Positions 38,514 through 50,467 of a DNA stretch of 64,000 nt are shown piece after piece. The translations under genes were made by a program, and so were the position numbers. The DNA comes from Porpolomopsis calyptriformis. Lineage: Eukaryota; Basidiomycota; Agaricomycetes; Agaricales; Hygrophoraceae. How positions within the stretch are numbered: position 1 is the first letter of the stretch; each line of letters opens with the position of its first letter. The DNA lies in NCBI GenBank assembly GCA_951640195.1, contig OX621168.1, positions 1,798,001 to 1,862,000 on the forward strand. The letters are read 5' to 3'. The notes under the pieces were generated by a model. That model did not search any database. It worked only from the letters and a program-made list of their open reading frames with translations, and was not told the DNA's origin.

Positions 38514-40719
38514 CTACTGATCACCTTCAGACGCGGTTGCACGGATCAACGCCTCCGCTTCACGTGAGCGAGGTCGGATAACGCATTTAAAAGGCTTGGG
38601 ATAACTTTGAACGCAAAAGTTGGCTGTTATACGAGGGAAGCCATAGAAACGTGCTCACCACAACATTCCAGATGAGTATTCCTCCTCAGGTTCAATCACA
38701 ATGCCATCCTTGTCTACCGCCTTGACAATATCAAATGTCGCGAGGACTAAAGCAACCGTGATCCACATTGACGCATTGGCCAGGTCCATGCCAGGACACA
38801 ATCGTCTGAGGTGGTATTTTGCCGGTCAGATTTAACTTGCGTATAAGCAGCTTATTTACCTCCCAAAGCCAAAAGCGACAGAAGGATCCCTGGCATCCGG
38901 ATCTAACTTGCCATTCTTGAGGAACCGTTCGGGCCTGAAAATATGTGGTTCAGGGTACACTTCTTCATCATAAAGCATGGCCCTGTATGGTTGGAAAATA
39001 GTTAGCAATGGGAGAGATGGATGGATGAATGTGTGAACGTTACCATGCGTTTCCGACAACAATAGAATTCTTAGGAATACGATAGGAATTGAATACATCG
39101 TCTTTCATCACTCGGCGAGGTACAGCTACAAGCACAGCATAACGTCAGGGCTGCACGCCTTCCACACAAATGAACTGCACCTAGCGGCACGACAGGTCTC
39201 CACCTGTTGACTTCCTTCACAATAGCATCTATGTATGGGAGAGATGAGACGTCCGTGAAACTGGGCAAGCGACCAGGGCCAACAACGTCATCTATAGCCC
39301 TCTGTGCCTTTTTTTGAATTTCGGGATTGCATACCATTGCTAGAAAGAATGATCCTAGCGCTGACACGGTCTATGACGCAAGTGGTCAAGGCGTTGACAA
39401 TGCCATTCATTAAACAAGGCAAGACTGACTGTATCCGAACCGCCTGGTGGTTATTAACAAGAATGCACCTTCAGAATCAAAGAAAATGCCCACCAGCGTA
39501 AATGGCTGCCGATGCGTCACGGATTATGTGCTCCTCCGCAGCTTTGTTGTCGCCCTCGCTGATAGCTTCAAGCCTCTTAGAGGCAATAGACAATGGGGCT
39601 GTGCCTTCCGACTAAATACAGAATTTAGCATTAGGAACCGTAGCTGATAATTCCCATTACACACCAATGACTCTTTCACAAATTCAAAGGGAATTTCGGC
39701 CATGCCAGTAGTAGACTTTTTCCACTCCTTGGCTTGAACTTGGAACCCAGCTCCAGGGAACCAATGTGGGATATGCTTCACTGATGAACTAGCTGACGGA
39801 ATGACCTTTTTGATTATTCGGAGATGTACGCACAAAAAGGAAGAGAATCCACAAGATAGGCACCCGAAATGCCTGCACAAGCCATTGCGTGGAGTGATGT
39901 CTCGGCTATCTTAATGTAAGGATCATTCTCAGGTTGCACCTGGATGCCATATGTCATTGATAAAATGAAGGCGCCTGCCATGCTAGTTACAATGAGGGGT
40001 AAGCACCACTTAAAAGCAAATTTGGGCTGCTTACTATCGTAGATGTGCCATATATTCATCTGGCTTTTCCAGAAGTCGCCTTAGAAGCATACAAGCAGAT
40101 GAAAGTTGATGTGGTCTGTGTTGCAAAAGAGCAGTAGATCGCAATTCCTGACGAAGAACCTTTCTTCGCTGCTTCCAGTCCTCTCCGTAAGGCATGAATG
40201 CAAAATGCCAGTGGAATCCAATACTATGGAGCGATCTTCAGAACGCCTGAAATAGTCGCAGTATTTGCACCACATACAGGTCATTCATCATAATCATAGG
40301 GTACCTTGATTGAGGAGTCAGTTTCATTCAAACAAACCAGCTCAATGTAATACACCTATCCGAATATATTGTCGACCGCTTTTCTAGCAACTCGCGAGCA
40401 ATATCAATGGAATTTATCACAATCGTCGAGGAGCCGCAGATATCAAAATGAAGTATACCAGAGTCTAGAAGCTGGCATATGAGGGCGAACCATGATTGGG
40501 ATTTACACGGCACGTACTATACTGGCGGCGCCATTTTGCAAACGTGACCCATGGCCGGATCTTTGGGACGTCAAGAAGGTTCCCAATGAGAGGGAGTCGT
40601 TTCGGACCTGGGGGAAGAGGCAGATGTGTTTTACCGCGATTACGACAAGATCTTGGAAACAAAAGCACGAGAACGCTGATGACCGCGAGACCTACGACCT
40701 GGGCCAAAAGAGGTGACAT
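38514..40719 (-). CDS. Cytochrome P450 monooxygenase
   Basis: A microsomal P450 of about 510 residues. An N-terminal anchor (AQVVGLAVISVLVLLFP) precedes the hinge LPLPPGPKRLPLIGNLL. The rest is split into about a dozen short exons. All join in frame and give MAGAFILSMTYGIQVQPEN, I-helix AGGSDTTVSALGSFF, ExxR as KEVNRWRP, PERF as RPERFLKNGKL, and the heme loop FGFGRRLCPGMDLANA. The C-terminal exons join as SGMLCYPKPFKCVIRPRS and end in TASEGDQ. Every expected motif is present with no stop or frameshift, so the many frame changes are introns rather than decay. Its place next to an NLR-like gene and a secreted protein suggests secondary or environmental metabolism, but the substrate is unknown. 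Confidence 0.92.
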
Positions 40720-42151
40720 GAAGAGAACGAAGGGCTATCTTTGAGCTAGTCTTGTCCATCTTGCATGAGTTTATGAACGATTTTGAACCGGAAATGATGG
40801 GGGTGGAATTCGAAACCTTGAGCGAAAAAAATGAAGACGTCTGAAGAGGACGGTTAGAAGGATCTAATTTACCTATTTCTTGCGACGTATCTATGATTGT
40901 AATCGCGGAATATTCGCCAAGCTTTGACCGAGCTTGCAACTCCGTCAGCCATGGTGGATAGCAATTGGGATATGTTTTGAATTTTCTGAACCCCGTGTCG
41001 TCCGAATCAGCGTGCGTGCTTGATCGCCACAGTACTTGTCGTAAATTAAGCTTGGGCATGCAGTCATGAGGTGGGTATTCCGTCCCCGTTCTTCACTTTC
41101 GACATTCATGACTTCCGCCCATGGTCTCGGATCGTGAAATGCAGGCTATCTCTTAGAAGCAGAGTCTAGCGCTGATAGGGCTGCGGAAAACAAGAAAACA
41201 CCCACAATATGCGAAGATGCAAGAGCAGTCAGCACAGATCGCAATCGAGAAGCACATTTGAGGCTGCTTTCGCCAAGGAGGTTACTTGTGCGGTCGAGTG
41301 GACGAGATGAACGGATGAAGGGTTAGTAACTGATTGACCACCAGGATATTTCTAGGCGTCGGTCACAGTTTGCCAACAGCGCATTGGCCAGATAGCGGCG
41401 TTGCGCACCTGCCGCTCGATCGGGAGAACCTGCGAAGCTTGAATTTGGCGGAACAACAACCCAGCCTGGGTAGAAGTCGAGCTTACACCACGGCCATCTC
41501 TCTCGGACCATGGCTGGGCCGTAACCGATTAATCCCGCTACATTAGGCGCCCCTACTGCTCTACTTGAGCATGTACTACCGCGGATCCATCTCGAAGGGC
41601 AGCTCGTCAAGTTGAGACCTCTTATGAAGTTTTGCGAGCACGGTGATCAGCCCTAGAATCTATGGAATCCTACTGCCATCGAATTTGAAGAAACGAGTCA
41701 AGTTTTGCAACTCCAGTGACATGTTCACGTCGGTTGGTTCTGGCGGATCGAACTTTCTCTCAGTACTTGTCCATAAACTTTGGTGGAATTCCAAAGGATG
41801 TTACGGTACCAAGTCTCTGCCGGCCGTGACGGGCATTCTCTGCTGGCTCAGACTCTATTACGAACCCTCCGGGCCACCCGGAAGTCCTTGCTCATCACCG
41901 CCGTGACAAGACGGTCAGATGTATCCCCCACGGACAGAATGGTAATATGATGTCGGTTTGGCAGCGAGAAGGCCTTGATTCAGACAAGACACTCGCGATG
42001 TTCCGGTCGCACGAACATTCTACAAATCTCCGTGGTTCCCTTGCTTAACGAGTCTCTTCTCGGTGGCCGTGGCTGGCTTGGCCATACTATCCAAGTATGT
42101 GCATTCTGTCACCCAAATTAGTGGAAAGTCAAATGGTACACTTCCAATCTC
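40720..42151. other. Intergenic region, no firm gene
   Basis: About 1.4 kb upstream of the P450 and of the secreted protein. Open frames exist on both strands (for example 40640-41059 minus and 41643-41906 plus), but none has a domain, protein-like composition or splice logic I can support. It probably holds the two divergent promoters. Confidence 0.35.
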
Positions 42152-42154
42152 CCT

Positions 42155-42161
42155 CTATAAA
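42155..42161 (+). promoter_or_regulatory. TATA box of the secreted cysteine-rich gene
   Basis: TATAAAA stands about 60 bases upstream of the start codon at 42216, followed by pyrimidine-rich sequence where transcription could begin. This gives a short leader, typical of strongly expressed fungal secreted-protein genes. The role is inferred. Confidence 0.55.
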
Positions 42162-42215
42162 ACCCGAGTCCACAGTCTGTCTCCTTACTCAGTCCCCACA
42201 TTGAGCCTAGCCATC

Positions 42216-42722
42216 ATGCACTTCAATCTCATCGCTCTCGTCCTACCCGTTCTCGCGCTCGGGCGCGCCGCTTTCGCCTCCCCGGTCGAACACGACGCCA
42301 GCGCCAAAGCTGTAGACATCAGCGACTATTCCAAGCTCAATGCTGCTACCAAGTTCACCCCGAAAGCCTCTTCCGAGATTAAATTACCCAGCACCGGCCT
42401 TACCTTCACGACCGAGAACACGGGCTTCCACGCACTCAACAAGGACTCAGGTCCGGCGTTGATTGTCTGCACGGAACAAGACTGCGACGGCGATTGTTTT
42501 TGGATCTATTTACCAGCCTGTGAAAACTCGTGCTGCGACACACCCTTTGGATTCATGTCTGGAATGGTGGACTCACCTGGTAACTTGGGGTTGCCCTATG
42601 GGGTCTTCGTAGGACTCGAGGACTGCGACTTACCCGTGCAGCTTCCGGTCGTGAACACGTGTTATAACCTATTCTACGACGGAGAGCCTTATGACTTCAG
42701 CACATTCTATTTGAATGTCTGA
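42216..42722 (+). CDS. Small secreted cysteine-rich protein
   Basis: A single-exon gene of 168 codons. The ATG at 42216 begins a clear signal peptide (LIALVLPVLALGRAAFASP). The mature part has about eight cysteines (TEQDCDGDCFWIYLPACENS, CCDTPFGF, GLEDCDLP, NTCYNLFYD), enough for four disulfides, and no transmembrane segment. Upstream in-frame codons from 42063 are open but lie 5' of the TATA box and are not taken as coding. Small secreted cysteine-rich proteins of agarics are often hypha- or fruiting-body-expressed or act outside the cell; no specific family is recognised. Confidence 0.75.
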   Translation: MHFNLIALVLPVLALGRAAFASPVEHDASAKAVDISDYSKLNAATKFTPKASSEIKLPSTGLTFTTENTGFHALNKDSGPALIVCTEQDCDGDCFWIYLPACENSCCDTPFGFMSGMVDSPGNLGLPYGVFVGLEDCDLPVQLPVVNTCYNLFYDGEPYDFSTFYLNV

Positions 42723-43077
42723 AACCCTGGTGATTATATCGTCTCTGTCTATTTCGAATGTTGACTCAAGTTGTTGTCTGCAGATCCCTGGTCAGAAGAA
42801 GAAATAGTCCTGTTTTTCATAGCGTATTTTGTCTCTATGCTCTCCATCCATTTTCGCACGTCCCATTTATCTCTTCAGTATCTTCGATTACCGTTGTCTT
42901 TTTTTTTTCGAAATGTCCATCAAGCAAGGTTTACGTGTAGATACTTTTGTATGGACACATCTTTCGTTACCATTGAGCGTTGTTATCCATGATTTCTTGC
43001 AGTTAAATGATCTAAGTGGGACCGCGCAGACTCTTTGACCGTTTTCAGACTCCGTTAGATCTTTCTGCTTTCCTCGA
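42723..43077. other. Intergenic region between secreted protein and ATG101
   Basis: 355 bp, T-rich. It is probably the 3' UTR of the secreted-protein gene and the ATG101 promoter. No gene seen. Confidence 0.45.
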
Positions 43078-43906
43078 ATGAGCACCAGTCATCCGGTTGT
43101 TACAATTGATATCGTAGGAAAACAATCATTCTTTCAGCTCCTTCAACTCAGTTAATAAAACGCTCAGGTTCTCGATCGCCACACGACCAAGGACGTCCTT
43201 CACGCTATATTGCACTCCATTCTATTCCACCGTCTGTTTGGGACCGTGAAACCGCAGATATTCGAGGTTCTGGACGTCACTATGCCTGGTGTAGCCGATC
43301 CGGAGATAGAGCAACTTGTGAACGATAAGGTTAACGCTTTCTGGAAAGCCGTCGAAGGAGGCGTCAATAAGCGTGGCCAAGTCAGTTTTGTTTGATGTCC
43401 CCTTTCTCTCCGCCGAACGCTTCCTGACCAAATCTCGAACGCGATCTGCTTATACTCTAGATCCTCGTCACTTTCTCTGAAAAGCGACCCAAGAAATCAT
43501 GGTTTCAAGTTTATATGGGTGAGGAGGAGGTCCCATGGGAGCAGTGGTTCGAACGGCTTTTGTTTCTCTGCTAAAGTTGGCACCGGCATCCTTACCGCAA
43601 GCATCTTCACAGGGTGATCAACGCCGAAGTCCGCCAACCTAAATCTGAACGCGGTCCGTCTTCCGTTCGATCTTCTCGTTCTCTGCCGATCTCACCCCCG
43701 CCCCCCCCCCCACAAATGACTACACAGACCGGCAGGCCTTCAATGCAACGATAGCATCTACATTATCCAAGTCTCTGCACACCATGCTTACGCATACGTC
43801 GTCTGACCGCGGACGTACCGCTGTGCCACTCATTACTAACGCCTCAGGCATATCGCCATTCCCGATCAAGATGACGGTCACAGTAGGCGACCTCGAGGTG
43901 GGGTGA
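43078..43906 (+). CDS. ATG101: Autophagy-related protein 101
   Basis: A HORMA-domain subunit of the Atg1/ULK kinase complex that starts autophagy in most eukaryotes (budding yeast uses Atg29/31 instead). Exons 43078-43113, 43168-43380, one from 43461, a short one with WVINAEVRQPKSER, and a last one join in frame. Motifs: TIDIVLDRHTTKDVLHAIL, HSILFHRLFGTVKPQ, LVNDKVNAFWKAVEGGVNKR, SEKRPKKSWFQVYMGEEEVP with WEQW, and the conserved end SGISPFPIKMTVTVGDLEVG. An intron near 43695 has a C-run. The length (about 200 residues) fits the family. Confidence 0.9.
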
Positions 43907-44351
43907 TTGCGGTATTATTATTTTTATCTCAATTCGATGTCACCGGTGACTTCCAAGTCCTCTTCCAAGCCGTCATCTCTCCCAGCTCACCGTGCTCATA
44001 AATTGATTGATATTCAGCAGAGTACCTTCGTTTGTTGACCAAAGCTCAAGTATTCTTCCCGCATTATTCTGATTACGTCTGCAACCATTTCTTGCGATGG
44101 GCATTCAATCACCCCGTTCTCTGGTCGCAGAACGCGAGAACTGCTATCATTGTTGTTATTTAAATGATCCATGATGTAGACGAATCTGCCAAAAGGATAC
44201 CCTACTACTACACATATATATACCCTTTGGTATGAGCAGGTCAGAGGAATCAAGTCAACAATTCTGCCTGACAGAATGTTGTCCCATCCGTTTCTCCAGC
44301 TATTCCAACTTTTCTGCGTCCGCTACGCAACACTTCGTCTTCTACTTTCCC
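43907..44351. other. Convergent 3' region of ATG101 and RAP1
   Basis: 445 bp between two facing stop codons. No protein-like frame is found; it holds the two polyadenylation regions. Confidence 0.4.
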
Positions 44352-47300
44352 TCAAACAATTTTGGAACCGCGCGGCTGTCCACCCTCATTGCGGCTGCTC
44401 TCCTTGGTAACGACACCACGCGACACAGATGCAGGCACCGGCTTTTCAGGTTCGTGGATAACTGACTGATTCGGGAAAAGAAGTTTCTGCAGCCGCTTCC
44501 CCTTGTGTGCTGAGGCGTCACCATGGCTCGCTCTACGCTCTTCGCGTTTCAAGGCCTCCTTCAGCCGTCCTTGCTCCACAAGCCGCGAAAACCGACCCGC
44601 GCGAGACGCCTGCGGGGGAAAGTACTCCGGCTCACGAACATTGTTCGTCGCGACCGGTGTCAAGGATTGAGCTTTTCCCGATGTGTGGCGGGGAGAACGA
44701 ACATGGGACGACCGCTGGGGTGATGGCGATGAATCGTGGTCTGCATCACGATGGTCCGATGTTTCTGCCTGTCTTTTCTGCCGGTCGTCCGTCATCTCCA
44801 CGATATCAAGGGCAGCTCGCTCAGCAGCATGTCTCATTCCCTTCAGCGCCAAATCCACCAACCGTAAATTCCCGAGCGCTTTCCAAAGACGCCAAGTCAC
44901 ATCCTCTTGAAAGCCGTGATTCTGGGACATCCGCTTGATCAGTGATTTGAGACCTTCCCCGTATATCAATTTTTGATCAGCCGCCGATAGACCCTGCGAC
45001 GGGAGCTTTTTACCACGAGCATTAGGGGCTAACGGTGTTGTTTCGAATAACGTCCGAGAACGGTCCCCATCATCCACCATGATGTTTCCGGGTAGTGAGT
45101 GACGGGTAACCTGTCGAGCTAGGTTGCTCCTATCAACCCGATCGACTTCAGCGTCCATGGGACCAGTTGCAGATCCTCCAAACGTTTGTCGTCTGGATTT
45201 AACAATGAAATCGGGTCGCTTATCTGCATGTCTGCTCGACGATGGGAGAACGTTGATGAAAGGATCCGACGTCGAGTCCACGGGTGATGCGCTTGGTGTC
45301 GGAAATTTCATGGCGTCATGTTCATGTGAGGCGGTACTCTTTTTTCCTGGACTAGTATGACCAGCAATGTTTTGTGGCGTTAAGGTGGTAGCGGTGACAT
45401 CTGGATTTGAATGGCGTTTTCGCTCCCGAATGCTGGCAGAACTATGGTTAGGAAGGACGACATCTTCATAAATAGTGGCACGATCTGGTGTCTTGGTAGG
45501 GAGGCTTGATCTCGACAACTCGTTCGTGGTGGGATCAAAGTGTGAAGAGGCGCGAACTGCACCGTCGGGGACATTTTGCTGCTGGCGCAGCTGTAGCCCT
45601 GTGTTTCGTGAAAATCTTGAAACGAGTGATTTAAGAAGAGATTCGGTGCCACTATTCTCCGAATATCCGCCAGAGTTTCCGGGGATCTGGCTCGGTTGGC
45701 TGAAAAGATGCAGAGCAACGCGGGATGAAGGGAGACCTGGCTCGACGGAACAAGAAAGCTGACTAGAAAATGATTCGGTGGATGGAAGAAGCAGACTGAG
45801 CGGATGCTGCTGGTGTCGCTTACTTGGGCTGGTAGCCAGAACGGCTGCTGTAGATGGGGGGGTGGACTCGGCGAACGTTTCTGTCTGCGAAATTTGAGTA
45901 GAAGGACTGGTTTTGCGCCGTTTGGATCCCCGTTCATCAAAGTCCTGCGAATGTACTTGCTGTTCTTTCTTGTTGGGATTTTCCGAGAGCACGTCATTTT
46001 CTTGTTGATTCATATCCCGAGCATGAACTACCCGATTCCTTCGAGGGGGCCAACCTTTCACTTGTTCCTCTGTGCCTTGAGGTGTTTCACGGTCATCCCC
46101 GTTTTCATCCTCGATATCACTGTCAATAGCACCAGAACCATTCACTTCCCCACGCAAAGACTCCGCAAAAACAGTTGAGAATGGACCTTCGATAAGTCGC
46201 GGCAACTGACGAGTGGGATTCGAAAGAAGTAATGATGACTGAATCGAAGGATGAGGACTACCAAGCAAAGATTCGAAATATTGTGAATCGTCGGATTGTG
46301 ATATGACGCGTTTGCGTTTTCCTGGCGCACTCAGTCCCGTGCTGTGAAGATTGAGATCGGTAAGAGGCTGGTCAGAGACTCTTTTATCGGAAGTTAGAGT
46401 AGGCAAAGAAGGTAGCGAAAGAGATATTACTTTTGATCCACATTGGCGCTGTCTCTCTCACGGTCGTGGACAACGACCTGTTGGTGCGCGTCCTCATCTC
46501 CAACTGCCACAGAGTCCAGTAGCTGGTCAACTTCCGCCTCGTCATCTAGAACGAATTCCGATGTATCGGCAGAGCCCGACAGTGCGTTTTGCTCGTCCTC
46601 GTTATTCCTCTCGACCCGATCGTCCACCATGCTCGATACCTCCGTTGGGGGTAACTCCCCTTCCTCTCGTGTTTCATTAGGCATTGGTTCCTCGTTGTCG
46701 CCGTCGTGAACCTGAACGGAGGCTTCCTCTGTTTGTTCGGTGGCTTCGGGTTTCTCTACTTCCTTCGGTGAACACCCCTTCTCACGATCCGACGTGCTTC
46801 CTTCGTCTGATTCCTCTTCCAACGTTCCTTTCTCCCTCGATTCGTCACCTTCATTCGTAGCTTTATTGGTTTGCCGCGACTTGACTTTTTTTATTCCTTC
46901 ATTTTTTCTTCTTCTCTTGGCGGCCATCTTTGAGAGTGTATGAAAGATATCCTCGCCTTCGCGATTGATATTATGTTTCTTCTGATAACGAGCAATACGG
47001 AGATTGAAATCCTCGCCATTCTTCACAAAGCGATTTCGCCAGGACTGCCACGGGTGCTCTGCTGCCCAAGGGTATTTTTCGACCTAAATTCGATTTGAAA
47101 AGAGGGCAGAGCAAAGATGCAAAGAAGAAACGTACATTGTCAACGAGGGATTTGTAAATCAGATTGCCATTTCGTCCTGCTGCAGTGGGGTTGTTCTTCG
47201 CCAAGTATTTAACAAGTAAAAAGTCTTCTTTGCTTGAGAAATCGCGCCGCGTTCTGATTTGATTGTCAAAACGAATTAGCAAGGTCTACGTCGATGATCG

Positions 47301-47493
47301 TTTGCCAAAACGTACGCGTCTTGAGACATCTTGAGTTGAGTTTTGAGTGGCTCTGCCTCATGACGTAAGCTGCGCTTTGGATCTCGTCTACCAGCGTTGT
47401 ATCCACCAGCTGCGAATATTTGGAGGCCTTGCTATTCATTGGTTGACAAATCGTCAGGCGAGTCTTTGATCTAGGCAACGATTGCACTGTCAT
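44352..47493 (-). CDS. RAP1: Telomere-binding protein RAP1
   Basis: Fungal Rap1, a shelterin component. The Myb-type domain is clear across exons: FSSKEDFLLVKYLAKNNPTA, GRNGNLIYKSLVDN, EKYPWAAEHPWQSWRNRFVK and NGEDFNLRIARYQKKHNI. A long acidic and Ser/Thr-rich region follows, with a possible nuclear signal (AAKRRRKNEGIKKVKSR). Near the C-terminus LIYGEGLKSLIKRMSQNHGF and VTWRLWKALGNLRLVDLALK resemble the Rap1 C-terminal protein-binding domain, then a Ser/Arg-rich tail. A 5' segment (YSQLVDTTLVDEIQSAAYVM) may be the end of an N-terminal BRCT-like region. The ATG at 47493 is the best visible start, but an upstream exon is possible. Confidence 0.8.
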
Positions 47494-49373
47494 TCTCGGG
47501 AAACCAGCGTGAAGCTCATCCTTTATGCAAGCGGGACGAGGGCTAACATACGGTTCCCCTTCGGAGACTCCGATGTCATCATCTCTGACTGTTCGGAACA
47601 GTCGCACCCCCTGAATGAAACCACAAATTTCCTATTCAACGAACCCGAGATTATCTGCATTCCATCTGACGAGTACGCAACGGTAACTCAAACCCTTGTG
47701 CTTGGAGTTGCTGCCACCCTGCTTCCAACCAGAGCCACATTAAAGGGCGTGTCTACTGAATTTTCAATCCACGTTACCAACTGGAAGTGATTTGAGAATT
47801 CAAGTGATGCCCCTTCGAGTTTCGATGTGAATTTACATCTGAACAGACTAGATCTGCTTGGCCTCCTGATGGACTCCCTATTTGTCCTGTCTCAACACTG
47901 TGTGTGGGATGTTGGGACAGGATGAATGGCCGTGCGGCCATGCATCTAATTCGGTCTCATGCTTACCCAAAAAGAAATGGGTCATTGGGAGGAGATAAAT
48001 GTGACACCGCAGGCAACAATGAAAACGGTCATTGGAGTCCGCATTGTGGTTTGCAGTGTTACATTGAGCCCCTCCAACTGATGTTTCAAAGCAGTGTTAC
48101 GAGGGTCTATCTGGCTGGCCTCTAATGCCGTAAGTCTCATGAGTCGCCTCCGGTTTGAATGATGAGAGGCTTTGGGGGTAGGAAGCTGTGATGGACGGAT
48201 AATTGCTGGTGCTTTCGAAAGCGATGCAAACAGTGTCGCATATCCCATCCCTAGGTTCCAATCGAGAAGATGTCTTGCATGTGGCGACGAATTCCAGTAA
48301 AAGCAACATCAAGGAGGCTTTAGTTGCATATCCATTTGGTGACAAACGGATTGCTTCCCTCTCAGGCTGAGACACTCCGTGCGTGGGACAGGGTGTGGTT
48401 GTCCCTTTTCAAGTCAAACTGCTTATGTCCACTCTTCTACTGAAGGGTCCTTGTTTTCGGGATCCCGAGTCACCCATGTCTCACCTCAGCGGGTAGTGAT
48501 TTGTTCATTCCCATTGGCATCGGTTTTCGGGCGGCTAGACTACTCGGGTCAAGAGAAGCAAATGTCCTCTTTGAGAGACCGTTCAGGCAGGAGTCCCTGG
48601 CTGTTCTCGCTACCCGATTGGATTTGCACTAGTTGGTCCACGGCCCACTACTGCAAGGTGCGTCGGGCACCGAGTTTTCGTCTCGCCAATGTCTTCTTTC
48701 CCTTCTCTACCTTGAGCTTCAACCCTTCGCATTGCCAATCGCCGTTGGTACCATGGCTCTCATTTCTTATATTCAGATAAATTTTATTGCTTTCTTCAGT
48801 GCGTAATGGCATTCGACCAGCGACCGGGGTGGAAGATACCATCCTATCCCATCAAGTGGCAACTGTAATTTTCAATTTGCTCAAATATGGCAAATGGCGT
48901 GAAAAATCGTTGCCTTTACTACATCCACCCTCGCTCCTGGTTTCCGACATCACTCACCATTTGGTGGCGTCCGGGACACAAATAGCGGCGATAGAAGAGG
49001 CCTTCGTTATACATCCTAAATTTAGTGTTCACGGGTATGGCGGAGATATCAAGGGTGACGATTGTCCGACCCTGAGCGCGAACGCGACCCTATTCCCGTC
49101 TTGCGATTCTGGCTACACTGCCTCGCCCGCCGCTACATCGCCATTCACACCCTTTCCTAGGCTTGCACTTTATACCTGGATGCATTAATAACTTTACAAC
49201 CGGATTCGTACAACATATTTCCTGTGAGTCGATTCTTTCTTTCCCCAGGATATAAGTGAACCATTACCGATCCCATTGCAAGCAACAATCTATTGAAGAT
49301 GAACAACAAGGCAGACTTTCATGCGACATAAAGCTGCGATGACATGAATCAGAGGATACAGATGCAGAATGCT
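47494..49373. other. Intergenic region, no firm gene
   Basis: 1.9 kb upstream of RAP1. Two plus-strand frames in the same phase (48379-48780 and 48787-49188) are separated by a single stop. Their composition is not convincingly protein-like and no motif is recognised. A 5' exon of RAP1 could lie at the left end. Confidence 0.35.
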
Positions 49374-50036
49374 TTACATGAGTATCCCTCCAAAGAGCAG
49401 ATTCACCCCACTAAGCTCCACAGATGGCGAATCCTCTTTACTCTCCAAAAATCCTATATCCATCTCAACAAACATGCCAACTCCGTATGCGATCGCCCAG
49501 ATCATGGCCCGAAGACATGCTATCACTCCGAGCATCCCGAACGTCACCGTCGCAACTGACATTGCTAAAACAAACTTGTGGCATCCTATGTCGTCCATCA
49601 CGCCCAGCAGAGCGACATTTGCCCGAGACAAACGGAACAACACCAAGCATACGGCGAAAAGATAACCAAACGACACCAATGGAGCGCAAAAGGTGAAAAT
49701 GGATCGCTGGGAAAGGTCGGGATCTGTTCGTGCGCGACGTAGGACAGTTTGCACCTCCGACAAAGCGTTCTGCCAACTTGTCAGCCCCTTCCTGTTTCTT
49801 GGAGGATTTCCTTTGGCATCTCGCCAATTGAGGTCGTCTTGGCTTGGGTCGTTCGTGGCATTAAATTCACGCTTGGCGTGGACAGTTTGGCGACACGTGA
49901 GAGTCATGAGAGGACTTATACAATGGACGATGTAACTGGTAAACCACGAGATCGATTTCGAAAACGGCCGATGCCGTGCTTTGGAATACTGTTCAGAGTC
50001 GGCTGACTTCATGGATGTGGCGGTCGTTGTCGCCAC
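49374..50036 (-). CDS. Small membrane protein, unknown
   Basis: A single 220-codon frame starting MATTTATSMKSADSEQYSK. The N-terminal half is hydrophilic (DDLNWRDAKGNPPRNRKGL); the C-terminal half has about three hydrophobic helices (TFCAPLVSFGYLFAVCLVLF, FVLAMSVATVTFGMLGVIAC, MIWAIAYGVGMFVEMD). No family is recognised. It may be a lineage-specific membrane protein. The opposite strand also has open frames here but they lack this pattern. Confidence 0.5.
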   Translation of the reverse strand: MATTTATSMKSADSEQYSKARHRPFSKSISWFTSYIVHCISPLMTLTCRQTVHAKREFNATNDPSQDDLNWRDAKGNPPRNRKGLTSWQNALSEVQTVLRRARTDPDLSQRSIFTFCAPLVSFGYLFAVCLVLFRLSRANVALLGVMDDIGCHKFVLAMSVATVTFGMLGVIACLRAMIWAIAYGVGMFVEMDIGFLESKEDSPSVELSGVNLLFGGILM

Positions 50037-50467
50037 TGATCATTTACTGCTTGATCAGTTAGATCAGGTTAGACTCGGAGCAGATTGAGGGTGTTCAGGG
50101 TTGCGTGGGCTATACTTATCACATCCAACGACGTCAGATAAGTAAGCGACTCGAACCAGTAATCCAAAAGGGTAAATAACTCACAGTATTTCCTCCCTGA
50201 ATCATATCGGTGCAATAATGCCGCATTAACCAGTTGTGCTTGTAAAGCATGATGGTCGCCAACTATGACTCCAACATGAGCGCCCTATTTAGATGCACTT
50301 GTGCTGGTTCTACAGTATCTTCTCACCAATTCCTCGAGCACTGGTTGGTAAGGGCAAAACCTGTTCCCCTCTTCCGGGCATCTACCTGACTAAACGCTGT
50401 GTATTAGCTCTTCTGTGCATTGTACATTTGAGCCACTTACATCCCAAGCAGTGTTTCCATCGCAAGG
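50037..50467. other. Divergent intergenic region
   Basis: 431 bp between two divergent starts. No gene or strong motif is supported. Confidence 0.4.

Noticed and set aside
38514..40719. P450 fragments in different frames, suggesting decay
   Set aside because: Each change of frame falls at a plausible intron, and the anchor, I-helix, ExxR, PERF and heme-loop motifs are all intact.
41323..41906. Open frames on both strands between the P450 and the secreted-protein gene
   Set aside because: Proteins are Arg/Ser/Pro-rich shadows with no recognisable motif.
48379..49188. Two plus-strand frames in the same phase split by one stop
   Set aside because: No domain, low protein-like quality and no splice sites that would remove the stop; the shared phase is probably chance.
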